Source of the DNA: Holosporaceae bacterium
Lineage (GTDB): Bacteria; Pseudomonadota; Alphaproteobacteria; UBA3830
Reading direction: 5' to 3'
Length of the DNA: 18,052 nucleotides
NCBI GenBank assembly: GCA_031262635.1
Contig: JAISHN010000010.1
Location: forward strand, 1-18,052
The notes beneath the pieces are model-generated. The model did no database searches. It saw nothing but the letters and a program-made list of their open reading frames with translations, and had not been told where the DNA came from. Of this stretch, positions 7,276-15,001 are shown piece by piece (the first letter of the stretch is position 1; every line of letters starts with the position of its first letter). The translations under genes and the position numbers were made by a program.

Positions 7276-8315
7276 TTTTTACCGCCTCTCGACAATTTGA
7301 TTAATTCTATAAAATTATCCGCGGCTCGATCCGCGGAGTCGTTTATCATATGAGCCGCCGCATTTTTTAGCAATTCCCTATTTTGGAGGAGCCGCCGAAT
7401 AAGTTTTCCCAATTTCTCGGCAATTCCGTCTTTTTCTTCAAGAACCCACGCGGCGCCTTTGTCTTCATAGTATTTCGCGTTCCAAAATTGGTGATTATCC
7501 GTCGCGTTTGGATACGGAATTAATATCGCGGGTCTGCCGATAGCCGACAGCTCGGATAAAGTCGACGCTCCCGATCTGCAAATCGCCAATTGAGAATTGA
7601 GCATTTTTTCCGCCGCGTCGTAAACAAATTTTTTTATAGTCGCCTTTACGCCGAGATTTTCATAGACGCGCTCTAATTTTTCAACGTTGCCGTGATTTTC
7701 TTGTTGAATGATCTCAATATTTTTTCTTTCCTCCGCGCTAAGCGTTTCTAAAGCCCGCGGAATAATATTGGAAAAAGACGCGGCGCCCTGGCTTCCGCCG
7801 ATAACGAGAATTTTTACGATTCCATCGCATTTATACGGAATTTTTTTCCCAAAGAATTCGCTTCGAACCGGAGCCGCGACTTTCGTCCATTTTTCGTCAA
7901 ATTTAAACGACGCGAATCTTAAATCGGCGAATTTTTCTAGAAACTTGTTCGCTTTTCCAACTATAGAGTTTTGTTCATAAACGACGACTTTGCTTCCTAG
8001 AATTTTCGCCGCGATTAACGGAGCGATCGTAAAAATTCCGCCGAATCCGACGACCGCGTCCGGCCGCTTTTTTAAGTAAAATTTCAAAAACTTCCAAAAC
8101 GCCGATAAAAATCGCCGCGCGGTTTTAAAAGGACTTTTGGGTAGAAATCTTACGGAATCTAAAACGATTTTTTTTGAAACATTCTCGCAGAAAACGTCGC
8201 CTCTAGCGTCGGTTACAAGCGTCGCGTCAAGTCCCTTTTGCTTCGCCGCCTCAAATAACGCGATCGCGGGAAATATATGTCCGCCGGTGCCTCCAGAACA
8301 TATGATTATTTTCAA
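7272..8315 (-). CDS. murG: UDP-GlcNAc:lipid I GlcNAc transferase MurG
   Basis: A 347-residue peripheral membrane GT28 glycosyltransferase that adds GlcNAc to lipid I, forming lipid II on the inner leaflet. It shows GGTGGHIFPA (8-17), the hydrophobic patch region FKTARRFLSAFWKFLKFYLKK, YEQNSIVGKAN, GGSQGAASFSN, and the nucleotide-binding C-terminal block CRSGASTLSELSAIGRPAILIPYP with DNHQFWNA. The start is TTG at 8315 with AGAGG upstream; the frame extends no further with family similarity. It is the first gene of the minus-strand division block. In most alphaproteobacteria murD and ftsW precede murG; here the preceding gene is a divergent thiolase, so the cluster is split at this point. Confidence 0.97.
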   Translation of the reverse strand: MKIIICSGGTGGHIFPAIALFEAAKQKGLDATLVTDARGDVFCENVSKKIVLDSVRFLPKSPFKTARRFLSAFWKFLKFYLKKRPDAVVGFGGIFTIAPLIAAKILGSKVVVYEQNSIVGKANKFLEKFADLRFASFKFDEKWTKVAAPVRSEFFGKKIPYKCDGIVKILVIGGSQGAASFSNIIPRALETLSAEERKNIEIIQQENHGNVEKLERVYENLGVKATIKKFVYDAAEKMLNSQLAICRSGASTLSELSAIGRPAILIPYPNATDNHQFWNAKYYEDKGAAWVLEEKDGIAEKLGKLIRRLLQNRELLKNAAAHMINDSADRAADNFIELIKLSRGGKK

Positions 8316-8348
8316 AAACGCCTCTTATTTTTACGCGTGTTGTTAGAA

Positions 8349-8377
8349 ATTATAACTTAATCGCTCTGAGTTTGCGA
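8349..8377 (-). promoter_or_regulatory. Candidate promoter for murG-ftsZ
   Basis: Perfect TATAAT on the minus strand (8349-8354), with a poor -35 TCGCAA (8372-8377) at 17 bp. Transcription would start near 8342 and give a leader of about 27 nt to the TTG of murG. The weak -35 suggests either low activity or an activator. Confidence 0.4.
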
Positions 8378-8509
8378 TATGAATATTTTTGTCGGAATTG
8401 ACCTGTGAATATATTTCCGTCCGCCGCGACAACGATAACGAGCGCCGGTCGTTACCAGACAATAAATAATTAATATTATCTTTACTTAATAAATATTTTA
8501 TTGATATTT

Positions 8510-8515
8510 TATAAT
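8510..8515 (+). promoter_or_regulatory. Candidate -10 element for the thiolase gene
   Basis: TATAAT in a very AT-rich stretch (8461-8530), 31 bp before the thiolase ATG. No good -35 is at a proper distance, so the call is tentative. Confidence 0.3.
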
Positions 8516-8546
8516 TAATTTCTATTTTTTTAGAGGAGAAAAAAAT

Positions 8547-9713
8547 ATGGATTCTGTCGTTGTGGTTTCCGCCGCAAGGACTCCGCTTGGAGCGTTTAAC
8601 GGCAAACTCAAGTTCGCGTCCGCCGTTGAGCTTGGGAAAACAGTCGTTAAAAAAGTCGTCGAAAATTGCGACGTTAAAATCGACGGCGTTTACATGGGCT
8701 GCGTCATGTCCGCCGGTCTTGGACAATCGGCGGCGCGTCAAGCCGCTCTCGGAGCCGGATTAAGCGAATCGACAAACTGCGCGAACGTAAACAAAATCTG
8801 CGGATCGGGCATGGCGGCCGCTATGCTGGCGAGAAACGCGATCCTCGCGGGCGAATGCGACGCGGTTGTCGCCGGCGGAATGGAAAGCATGACGAACGCT
8901 CCGTATCTACTGGAAAAAGCTCGCTCGGGATATCGTTTTGGCGACGGGAAAATCGTCGATCACATAGTCAAGGACGGACTGACGGACGCTTACGAAAAAC
9001 GCGTCATGGGAGCGTTCGCCGAAGAAACCGCCGCCGCTTACGGTTTTTCTCGAGAAGAACAAGACGAATACGCCGCAAAATCTTTCGCAAAGGCTCGCGC
9101 GGCCGTAGAAATAGGCGCGTTTAAAAACGAAATCGCTCCCGTAACAGTTAAAGAAAGAAAAGGCGAAGCGATCGTCGACGCGGACGAGATTCCGTTTTCC
9201 GTCGATCTATCCAGACTTCCAAGCTTGAAACCGGCCTTCAAGGAAGACGGAACCATAACCGCGGCTTCGGCAAGTTCGCTTTCGGACGGAGCCGCCGCGT
9301 TGTTGATTATGCGAGAATCAACGGCGGAAAAGGCGGGATTAACGCCGTTTGCTCGCATAGTCGCTCAGAGCGATTTTTCGCAGGCTCCTAAATTGTTCGC
9401 CACGGCTCCGATCGGCGCGATCAAGCGAGTCTTGGAAAAATCAAACTGGTCGATCGGCGACGTAGATTTATTTGAGATCAACGAAGCGTTTGCGGTCGTA
9501 GCGATGGCGGCGATTAAAGAATTTTCGCTTGATCCAGAGAAAGTAAACGTCAACGGCGGAGCGTGCGCTCTCGGACATCCGCTCGGAGCCAGCGGCGCTC
9601 GCATAATCGCGACGCTGCTCAACGCCATGGCGACGAAAAACGCCAAAAAAGGCCTCGCGACCCTGTGCGTCGGAGGAGGAGAAGGAGTCGCGATGACGTT
9701 CGAGAGAATGTAG
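8547..9713 (+). CDS. Acetyl-CoA C-acetyltransferase (biosynthetic thiolase)
   Basis: A 388-residue degradative/biosynthetic-type thiolase that condenses two acetyl-CoA to acetoacetyl-CoA, or the reverse, in the cytoplasm. The nucleophilic Cys85 lies in NKICGSGM, the substrate-binding NEAF motif in LFEINEAFAVVAM, His344 in GHPLGASGARI, and the second catalytic Cys374 in LCVGGGEG. Length and complete motifs point to an active enzyme of the AtoB/PhaA class. The neighbours do not say whether it serves polyhydroxybutyrate, fatty-acid breakdown or another route, since no phaB, CoA-transferase or beta-oxidation gene is adjacent. ATG 8547 follows AGAGGAG at 8 nt. It is divergent from murG and monocistronic in this window. 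Confidence 0.93.
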   Translation: MDSVVVVSAARTPLGAFNGKLKFASAVELGKTVVKKVVENCDVKIDGVYMGCVMSAGLGQSAARQAALGAGLSESTNCANVNKICGSGMAAAMLARNAILAGECDAVVAGGMESMTNAPYLLEKARSGYRFGDGKIVDHIVKDGLTDAYEKRVMGAFAEETAAAYGFSREEQDEYAAKSFAKARAAVEIGAFKNEIAPVTVKERKGEAIVDADEIPFSVDLSRLPSLKPAFKEDGTITAASASSLSDGAAALLIMRESTAEKAGLTPFARIVAQSDFSQAPKLFATAPIGAIKRVLEKSNWSIGDVDLFEINEAFAVVAMAAIKEFSLDPEKVNVNGGACALGHPLGASGARIIATLLNAMATKNAKKGLATLCVGGGEGVAMTFERM

Positions 9714-9794
9714 AATGAGATTTTTACAGGGCATTTGGTATTTATTCTTACATTTTTGTCGCTATGATAATCGAAGCGACGAAACGTTTCCTCT

Positions 9795-9880
9795 TTCCGT
9801 CATCCTATAGACTGCTTGCGGCATGCGATTTTCCCGCGTTTTCGCCGCTTGGATCCTTCGCTTCGCTCAGGATGACGGAA
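9795..9880 (+). repeat. Dispersed repeat element with 12-bp inverted ends, copy 2
   Basis: The ends are perfect inverted repeats, TTCCGTCATCCT (9795-9806) and AGGATGACGGAA (9869-9880). The interior shares TTTTCCCGCGT and CTTCGCTTCGCTC (9856-9868) with the copy at 17676-17773. Its size and ends resemble a REP-like or miniature inverted-repeat element; no target-site duplication was identified. Confidence 0.65.
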
Positions 9881-9941
9881 GGGGAGCGTAAGGGCAGGAA
9901 ACTAACCCATCTCTACAAAAGAAAACGAGCGTTACGGATAA

Positions 9942-9970
9942 TGTAGGGGCAGGGTCTGCCTGCCCTTACA
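9942..9970. repeat. Near-perfect 29-bp palindrome
   Basis: TGTAGGGGCAGG (9942-9953) and CCTGCCCTTACA (9959-9970) are inverted repeats with one mismatch. The ends (TGTAGG...CTACA type) resemble the element at 15782-15807. Confidence 0.6.
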
Positions 9971-10002
9971 ATGTTACAAACGAAAAACCGTTTCTCGCGC
10001 AT

Positions 10003-10028
10003 AAAAAAAGGCGAATAATCATTCGCCT
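10003..10028 (-). terminator. Rho-independent terminator of yebC
   Basis: On the minus strand the 8-bp stem AGGCGAAT/ATTCGCCT with loop GATT is followed directly by seven T residues (plus-strand A run 10003-10009). It lies about 70 bp past the yebC stop and is in the right orientation. The stem core also belongs to the repeat family seen at 1539-1554, so a dispersed palindrome seems to serve as the terminator here. Confidence 0.7.
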
Positions 10029-10097
10029 CTACAAAAAAATGCTCAGTTAGCGTCAATGCCAATATGTCTCGCCGTCAAAGGTAGTTTGTTCGAAAAC

Positions 10098-10823
10098 CTA
10101 CTCCGTCGTTTCGTAATTCGCCGCAACGGATTGAACGTCGTCGTTGTCTTCCAGAGCTTCAAGAAGTCTAAACAAAGTCTGCGCTTTGTCTCCGTCGACG
10201 GAAATAGTATTTTGAGGCTGCCAAATTATTCTCGCTTCTAACGGATCGCCGAATTTAGCTATTAATTTATCTCTGACGACGGATAGGCGTTCCATAGGGC
10301 AGGTAATCTCAAAATTTTCATCATCGGCGGTCATGTCGTCGGCGCCCGCGTCGATCGCCGCTTCAAACACATCGTCCTCGGACGCGACGTTTTTTGCATA
10401 GGAAACATACCCGACGCGATCAAATTGGAAACTAACGCTGTTGCTTTCTCCAAGATTTCCGCCGAATTTTGTAAACACTGATCTAACGTCGGAAGCCGTT
10501 CGATTTTTATTGTCCGTCAGAGCTTCGACAATAATCGCGACTCCTCCTGGACCGTAGCCTTCGTATCTTACGTTGAAATACTCCGCTCCAGCGTCTCCCC
10601 CGATCGCTTTTTTAATCGCGCGATCCACGTTGTCTTTGGGCATATTCTCAGAACGAGCGCTCAATAACGCCGATCTCAGACGAGCGTTGCTCTCGGGATC
10701 GGTTCCGCCTTCTTTAACGGCGACGGTTATTTCTCGGGAGATTTTCGAAAAGACTTTCGCCTTTCGAGCGTCTTGCGCCCCTTTTCTGTACATAATATTT
10801 TTAAACTGCGAATGACCGGACAC
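10098..10823 (-). CDS. YebC/TACO1-family protein
   Basis: A 241-residue protein of the YebC family. Members have been described as DNA-binding transcription regulators and, more recently, as factors that help ribosomes translate proline-rich stretches; the sequence does not tell which applies. The family N-terminus SGHSQFKNIMYRKGAQDARK, the block NMPKDNVDRAIKKA, YEGYGPGGVAIIVEALTDNKNRT and the C-terminal CPMERLSVVRDKL are all present, and the length is normal. The start is GTG at 10823 with AAGGAG upstream. It follows the Bax-inhibitor-like gene by 36 bp on the same strand and probably shares its transcript. The usual alphaproteobacterial neighbours ruvC/ruvA/ruvB are absent. Confidence 0.95.
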   Translation of the reverse strand: MSGHSQFKNIMYRKGAQDARKAKVFSKISREITVAVKEGGTDPESNARLRSALLSARSENMPKDNVDRAIKKAIGGDAGAEYFNVRYEGYGPGGVAIIVEALTDNKNRTASDVRSVFTKFGGNLGESNSVSFQFDRVGYVSYAKNVASEDDVFEAAIDAGADDMTADDENFEITCPMERLSVVRDKLIAKFGDPLEARIIWQPQNTISVDGDKAQTLFRLLEALEDNDDVQSVAANYETTE

Positions 10824-10859
10824 GTTCGCTTCTCCTTAAGATTTTAACGCGATAAGTTG

Positions 10860-11570
10860 TTAGTCTCTTCTCGATCCCATGAATCTTAGAATGTAAAAGA
10901 AAAGGTTTACGAAGTCTAAGTAGAGTCTCAAAGCTCCGAATATCGCCTTTTTCTCGCTAATTTCTACGGAATCCGAGTCGAAATAGTAGCTTTTAATGAC
11001 TTGAGCGTCGTAGGCGGTTAATCCCGTAAAAACGACGACTCCAATCGCCGATATTAAGAGCTCAAAACCCGAGCTGCGAGTAAACATATTTACAACGCTC
11101 GCAATTATTAATCCAATAAGCGCCATCGTTAGGTACGCGCCCCAATTGGTTAGGTCTTTGTCGGTAACGTACCCATAGACTACCATCGACAAAAACATCG
11201 ACGACGTTATGAAAAACGTTCCGACGATGCTGCTTCCAGAGTATACGGCAAAAATCCACGACATAGACAGACCCAACGACGCGGCGTAAACGAGAAACAG
11301 CGTTTTTGCTCTCTCAGCAGAGATACTGCCTAACTTGGCCGTCAAATATATAGCTATCGCTAAAGGAGCGAAGGCCATAAGGATTGAAACCAACGGAGCG
11401 CCGTACAAAAAGCCCATCAAAGTCGGAGAACAACTCGCGCAGTAAGCCACTACGGCCGTTAGAGCCAATCCGGCGGACATATAGGAGAACACGTTTAGCA
11501 TATATTTACGCAAACCCGCGTCAACCGCGCCCGCCGCGTCTTTATAAAACGACGTTACTTTATCTTTCAT
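10860..11570 (-). CDS. Bax inhibitor-1/YccA family membrane protein
   Basis: A 236-residue inner-membrane protein of the BI-1 (TMBIM) family with about seven hydrophobic segments between residues 25 and 232. Bacterial members include the pH-sensitive calcium leak channel BsYetJ and YccA, an inhibitor of the membrane protease FtsH; the role here is not fixed by sequence. The family feature TGLTAYDAQVIKSYY near residue 190 carries a conserved aspartate, and the C-terminus LYLDFVNLFFYILRFMGSRRD is typical. ATG 11570 (MKDKV) is chosen over ATG 11585, because the latter overlaps the GGAGG that lies 8 nt before 11570. It has its own promoter and is followed by yebC. Confidence 0.92.
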   Translation of the reverse strand: MKDKVTSFYKDAAGAVDAGLRKYMLNVFSYMSAGLALTAVVAYCASCSPTLMGFLYGAPLVSILMAFAPLAIAIYLTAKLGSISAERAKTLFLVYAASLGLSMSWIFAVYSGSSIVGTFFITSSMFLSMVVYGYVTDKDLTNWGAYLTMALIGLIIASVVNMFTRSSGFELLISAIGVVVFTGLTAYDAQVIKSYYFDSDSVEISEKKAIFGALRLYLDFVNLFFYILRFMGSRRD

Positions 11571-11596
11571 GATAATAACCTCCATGTTTAGCTAAT

Positions 11597-11625
11597 ATTT
11601 TAACACACAAGGTTTCAAGTATCAA
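11597..11625 (-). promoter_or_regulatory. Promoter of the BI-1/yebC operon
   Basis: On the minus strand TTGATA (11620-11625), a 17-bp spacer and TAAAAT (11597-11602), each one mismatch from consensus. Transcription would start near 11590, about 20 nt before the start codon. GTTTC (11612-11616) and GAAAC (11626-11630) flank the -35 as a short dyad. Confidence 0.6.
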
Positions 11626-11629
11626 GAAA

Positions 11630-11659
11630 CTTGGCTATGCTCAAGGATGACGAAAGAAG
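11630..11659 (+). repeat. Degraded copy of the CTTCGCTTCGCTC repeat
   Basis: CTTGGCTATGCTCAAGGATG aligns with CTTCGCTTTGCTCAGGATG of the copy at 17749 onward with a few substitutions and one extra A. It sits just upstream of the BI-1 promoter and just past the ABC exporter gene. Confidence 0.45.
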
Positions 11660-11717
11660 AAAAATGGCGGCGTTTTGTCTTTGCGTTGAAGCGGATCGTA
11701 GAGATTCGTCTTACTAC

Positions 11718-13511
11718 CTACCGGCCGGCTATGTTCGACAACGCGGCGTAAGCGCCGTTTTTGTTAATCAGCTCGTCGTGCGTTCCAATCTCGACTATTT
11801 CTCCGTTATTTACCACGACGATTTTGTCGGCGTTTCTTACCGTAGATAATCTATGAGCTATAACGAACACCGTTCGATCTTTCATCAAGTTGTCGATGGC
11901 TTTTTGAACTATGGCTTCCGATTTGTTGTCTAACGCGGAGGTAGCTTCGTCCAGAATTACTATCGGAGCGTTTTTTATGAACGCGCGAGCTATCGCGACT
12001 CGTTGTTTTTGTCCGCCGGAGAGCAAAACGCCTCTTTCGCCTATTTCCGTATCGAGTCCTTTGTCTAACTTCGAGACGAAGTCCTTCAAACAGGCCGATT
12101 TCACCGCTTGTTCTAGCTCCTCCTGAGACGCGTTTTCTTTGCCGAGCAAAATATTGTCTCGAATCGTTCCGCCGAATAAAAAGTTATCTTGAAATACGAC
12201 GGCGATTTTATCTCTCAAAGAATCCAGCTCTAAGCTTCTTATATCGACTCCGTCTATGAAAATACTCCCCGACGTTATGTCGTAAAATCTCGGAAGCAAA
12301 TTTACCAACGTCGTTTTACCGCCGCCGGAATTGCCGACCAACGCGACGGTTTCGCCGACGTTTGCCGTAAAATTTATATTTTTCAAAATTGGACGATCTT
12401 TTTCATACTCAAAACAAACGTCTTTATATTCGATTTTGTTTTTTACAGACGTTAGACGCCTCGCGTTCGGACGGTTTTTTATAGCGGGAGTTTCTTTTAG
12501 CAACGTAAACACCCTTTCTATCGCCATTAGCGACAATTGCACGGAATTAAAGTCGTTTCCCATGGATTTTATCGGTTGATAAAGCATTATGACAGAAGTG
12601 GTGAACGCGACGAATCCGCCGGCCGTTAGAAGGTCGTTCAAAATCAAGTAGCTTCCAAACCATATTATGATCGCGATTCCAGCTCCTATCGTAAGGTGCA
12701 TTATCGGCGACAAAATTCCGGTGCGTTGGGTCATTTTGATTCCGAGTTTAAACGCGAAATCAAGAGCGTCGGAAATTTTTCGTTTCTGATAATCGTAAAG
12801 ATTATAAGACGTTACGATTCTATTTCCCGAAAATGCTTCGATATAATGCGTCGCGATAGCCGAACCTGAAAAAACCGTCTGTTCAACGATCCCGCCTATG
12901 CGTTTACGAATCGTCGTAAGAGGATATAAAGCGAACAGCAAAATTATAATCGCGACGATAGCCATTCGCCAAGAAATGACAAACAACGCGATAATCAGCG
13001 ACAGGGAGTTAAAAATTCTCGTCGAAAACATTTTTAAGTGATTCAGCAAACCGGAGCAAGCCGTGTCTACGTCGGTATTGAACCTCATTTGTATGGTTCC
13101 CGAGACGTTTTTATCGAAGAACGACGCGTCGTTTCTCATTAATTTCTTGAAAAGATCGTACTTCAAACCGGCGCTGATTTTCGCTCCGACCCAAGCGTTT
13201 AAATAAGTGGCTAAATAAGTAAAAACGCTCTGAGTCGCGGCGAAAAGCAGTATCAAAAACGGCATGTAGGAGACTATGATCGAACTTTTTCCGGTCGTTA
13301 TAGAATCCATGTAATTTTTTAAAGCCCACGGAATAGCGGTGTCCATCATTCCGACTGGAATCGTTACAAAAACCGCCGCCAACGCTCTGGACCAATACGG
13401 CTTAACGTAAGGATAAATATTTTTGTAATTTTTGACCGCGTAGGAATTCTTTATTTTTCTTATTAGTTTTTTAACCATGAAACGCATTTTTAAACGCCGA
13501 CAATCTAGCAT
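11718..13511 (-). CDS. MsbA-type ABC exporter (permease-ATPase half-transporter)
   Basis: A 597-residue half-transporter expected to work as a homodimer in the inner membrane. Residues about 30-320 form six membrane helices. The ATPase domain follows with Walker A GNSGGGKT (393-400), Q-loop Gln441 in VFQDN, signature LSGGQ (497-501), Walker B IVILDE (517-522) and switch His553 in AHR, so it looks fully active. The family includes lipid A flippase MsbA and multidrug exporters; the substrate cannot be decided here and there is no lipid A gene nearby. The start is uncertain: ATGs at 13511, 13487 and 13478 all lack a clear ribosome site. It diverges from the amino-acid permease. Confidence 0.92.
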   Translation of the reverse strand: MLDCRRLKMRFMVKKLIRKIKNSYAVKNYKNIYPYVKPYWSRALAAVFVTIPVGMMDTAIPWALKNYMDSITTGKSSIIVSYMPFLILLFAATQSVFTYLATYLNAWVGAKISAGLKYDLFKKLMRNDASFFDKNVSGTIQMRFNTDVDTACSGLLNHLKMFSTRIFNSLSLIIALFVISWRMAIVAIIILLFALYPLTTIRKRIGGIVEQTVFSGSAIATHYIEAFSGNRIVTSYNLYDYQKRKISDALDFAFKLGIKMTQRTGILSPIMHLTIGAGIAIIIWFGSYLILNDLLTAGGFVAFTTSVIMLYQPIKSMGNDFNSVQLSLMAIERVFTLLKETPAIKNRPNARRLTSVKNKIEYKDVCFEYEKDRPILKNINFTANVGETVALVGNSGGGKTTLVNLLPRFYDITSGSIFIDGVDIRSLELDSLRDKIAVVFQDNFLFGGTIRDNILLGKENASQEELEQAVKSACLKDFVSKLDKGLDTEIGERGVLLSGGQKQRVAIARAFIKNAPIVILDEATSALDNKSEAIVQKAIDNLMKDRTVFVIAHRLSTVRNADKIVVVNNGEIVEIGTHDELINKNGAYAALSNIAGR

Positions 13512-13520
13512 GTTTCAAAT

Positions 13521-13542
13521 ACGAGGCGCAACCGCTCCTCGT
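13521..13542. repeat. Small hairpin between ABC exporter and permease
   Basis: ACGAGG (13521-13526) pairs with CCTCGT (13537-13542), with two further pairs across a small bulge. It lies just upstream of the ABC exporter start and could affect its mRNA leader or be an operator. Confidence 0.35.
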
Positions 13543-13558
13543 TATGTAGACGCAAGCA

Positions 13559-13587
13559 TTGATGTTTCGGCGGTTTTCGTTTAACAT
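13559..13587 (+). promoter_or_regulatory. Candidate promoter of the permease-truA unit
   Basis: TTGATG (13559-13564), a 17-bp spacer and TAACAT (13582-13587), each four of six matches to consensus. Transcription would start near 13594, about 22 nt before the ATG. Confidence 0.4.
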
Positions 13588-13615
13588 CGCCTGATTTAAG
13601 ATCTTAGGATAAACA

Positions 13616-15001
13616 ATGACGTCGAAACGGACAACCGGCGTCCGCGAGGATTTGCATCGCGGTCTAAAGGAGCGTCACATACAATTGATAGCGATCGGCG
13701 GAGCGATCGGAGTCGGGCTTTTCCTTGGCTCGAACGCGGCTATAAGAGCCGCCGGACCGGCGATCATGCTCAGCTATTTGATCGGCGGAGTTATCCTATA
13801 CATTATCATGCGAGCGCTCGGCGAAGTAACCGTAGATTGTCCGACTTCGGGAGCTTTCAGCGCCCATGCCGCTATGTTTATCAGTCCGCGAGCGGGATTT
13901 ATCGTCGGCTGGACTTATTGGTTCATGTGGATCGTCATAGGCATGGCAGAATTTACCGCCGTCGGCGTTTATTGCAATTTCTGGTGGCCGCAATTGCCTC
14001 AATGGATACCTCCGTTGGTCTCGCTGGCGTCCGTAACCTCGGTAAATCTTTTGACGGTTAAGTTATTCGGCGAACTCGAATTTTGGTTTGCGTTAATAAA
14101 AGTCGTCACAATCCTGGCAATGATCCTATTCGGCGTTATCTTCTTTATAAACGGCTCGACGGGCGTTTCGAACCTATACGCGCTCGAAGGAGGGTTCATG
14201 CCGAAGGGATTTGGGGGAGTTTTAAGCGCCTTATCAACCGTTATGTTTGCATTCATCGGAATGGAATTAATCGGCGTTGCGGCGGGCGAAGCGGCTTCTC
14301 CCGAAAAATCAATTCCAAACGCTATTAAAAAAGTTCTCTGGCGGATTTTGATTTTCTACGTCGGAGCTTTATTTGTAATTATGAGCATATTTCCATGGAA
14401 CAAAATCGGAACCAACGGCAGTCCGTTCGTCCTAGTTTTCGAAGGCCTCGGCGTTAGCTCCGCCGCGTCGCTTATAAATTTCGTAGTTTTAACCGCCGCG
14501 TTATCGTGTTGCAACAGCGGTATTTTTTCCACCGGCCGCATGATGTACGCATTGGCTTTACAAGGAAACGCTCCGCGAATTTTTGCAAAAGTTAGTCGAC
14601 GGAAAATTCCCAAAAGAGCGATCTTACTTTCGACGGCGCTCTTAACTATCGGCGTGCTCCTCAACTACTGCATACCGGAAAAAGCGTTCGCCGTCGTAAC
14701 TAGCATAGCGACGTTCGCGGCGATTTGGGTTTGGGGAACGATCCTCATAGTTCAGATGCGTTTTCGCAAAAGCAAAACGCCGGAAGAAATCGCCAAGCTG
14801 AAATTCCCGACCATATGGTATCCGATCGGCAATTGGATCGCCTTGCTTTTTCTCGGCTTAGTATGCGCGATTTTGGCTTATCATCCCGACACGATTGTTT
14901 CGATGATAGTCGGGCCTCTGTGGATCGCGATCATTTCTATCGCGTATACGATCAAAGAACGTAGATCGAAGAAAAATGAATCGGTACAAACTCACAATTG
15001 A
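13616..15001 (+). CDS. Amino-acid permease, APC superfamily (AAT family)
   Basis: A 461-residue inner-membrane amino-acid:proton symporter with about twelve membrane helices. The first helix region RHIQLIAIGGAIGVGLFLGS carries the APC-fold unwound G-x-G substrate motif. MRALGEV, GWTYWFMW, FGELEFWFALIKV, GVAAGEAASPEKSIPNAI and NSGIFSTGRMMYALA are characteristic of the AAT group (relatives include CycA for glycine/D-alanine/D-serine and the proline permease ProY). Similarity to both by eye prevents naming a substrate. AGGA precedes ATG 13616 at 6 nt. The 3' end overlaps truA by 26 bp, so the two are probably co-transcribed despite unrelated jobs. Confidence 0.93.
   Translation: MTSKRTTGVREDLHRGLKERHIQLIAIGGAIGVGLFLGSNAAIRAAGPAIMLSYLIGGVILYIIMRALGEVTVDCPTSGAFSAHAAMFISPRAGFIVGWTYWFMWIVIGMAEFTAVGVYCNFWWPQLPQWIPPLVSLASVTSVNLLTVKLFGELEFWFALIKVVTILAMILFGVIFFINGSTGVSNLYALEGGFMPKGFGGVLSALSTVMFAFIGMELIGVAAGEAASPEKSIPNAIKKVLWRILIFYVGALFVIMSIFPWNKIGTNGSPFVLVFEGLGVSSAASLINFVVLTAALSCCNSGIFSTGRMMYALALQGNAPRIFAKVSRRKIPKRAILLSTALLTIGVLLNYCIPEKAFAVVTSIATFAAIWVWGTILIVQMRFRKSKTPEEIAKLKFPTIWYPIGNWIALLFLGLVCAILAYHPDTIVSMIVGPLWIAIISIAYTIKERRSKKNESVQTHN

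Larger units (their letters stand above)
9714..10097. other. Gene-free convergent spacer rich in palindromes
   Basis: This 384-bp stretch between the converging thiolase and yebC holds no credible gene. It contains an 86-bp inverted-repeat element (9795-9880), a 29-bp palindrome (9942-9970) and a terminator hairpin (10003-10028). No obvious terminator was found for the thiolase on the plus strand. Confidence 0.7.

Noticed and set aside
8461..8520. Possible CtrA boxes (TTAA-N7-TTAA) in the AT-rich murG upstream region
   Set aside because: TTAA pairs are present but their spacing (about 12 bp) does not fit the CtrA consensus.
8343..8741. 132-codon minus-strand frame over the murG-thiolase spacer
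   Set aside because: It lies mostly antisense to the thiolase 5' end and ends in AT-rich spacer; the sequence has no domain pattern.
9764..9946. 60-codon plus-strand frame between thiolase and yebC
   Set aside because: It reads through the dispersed repeat (giving GSFASLRMTEG, the usual false translation of such repeats) and has no ribosome site.
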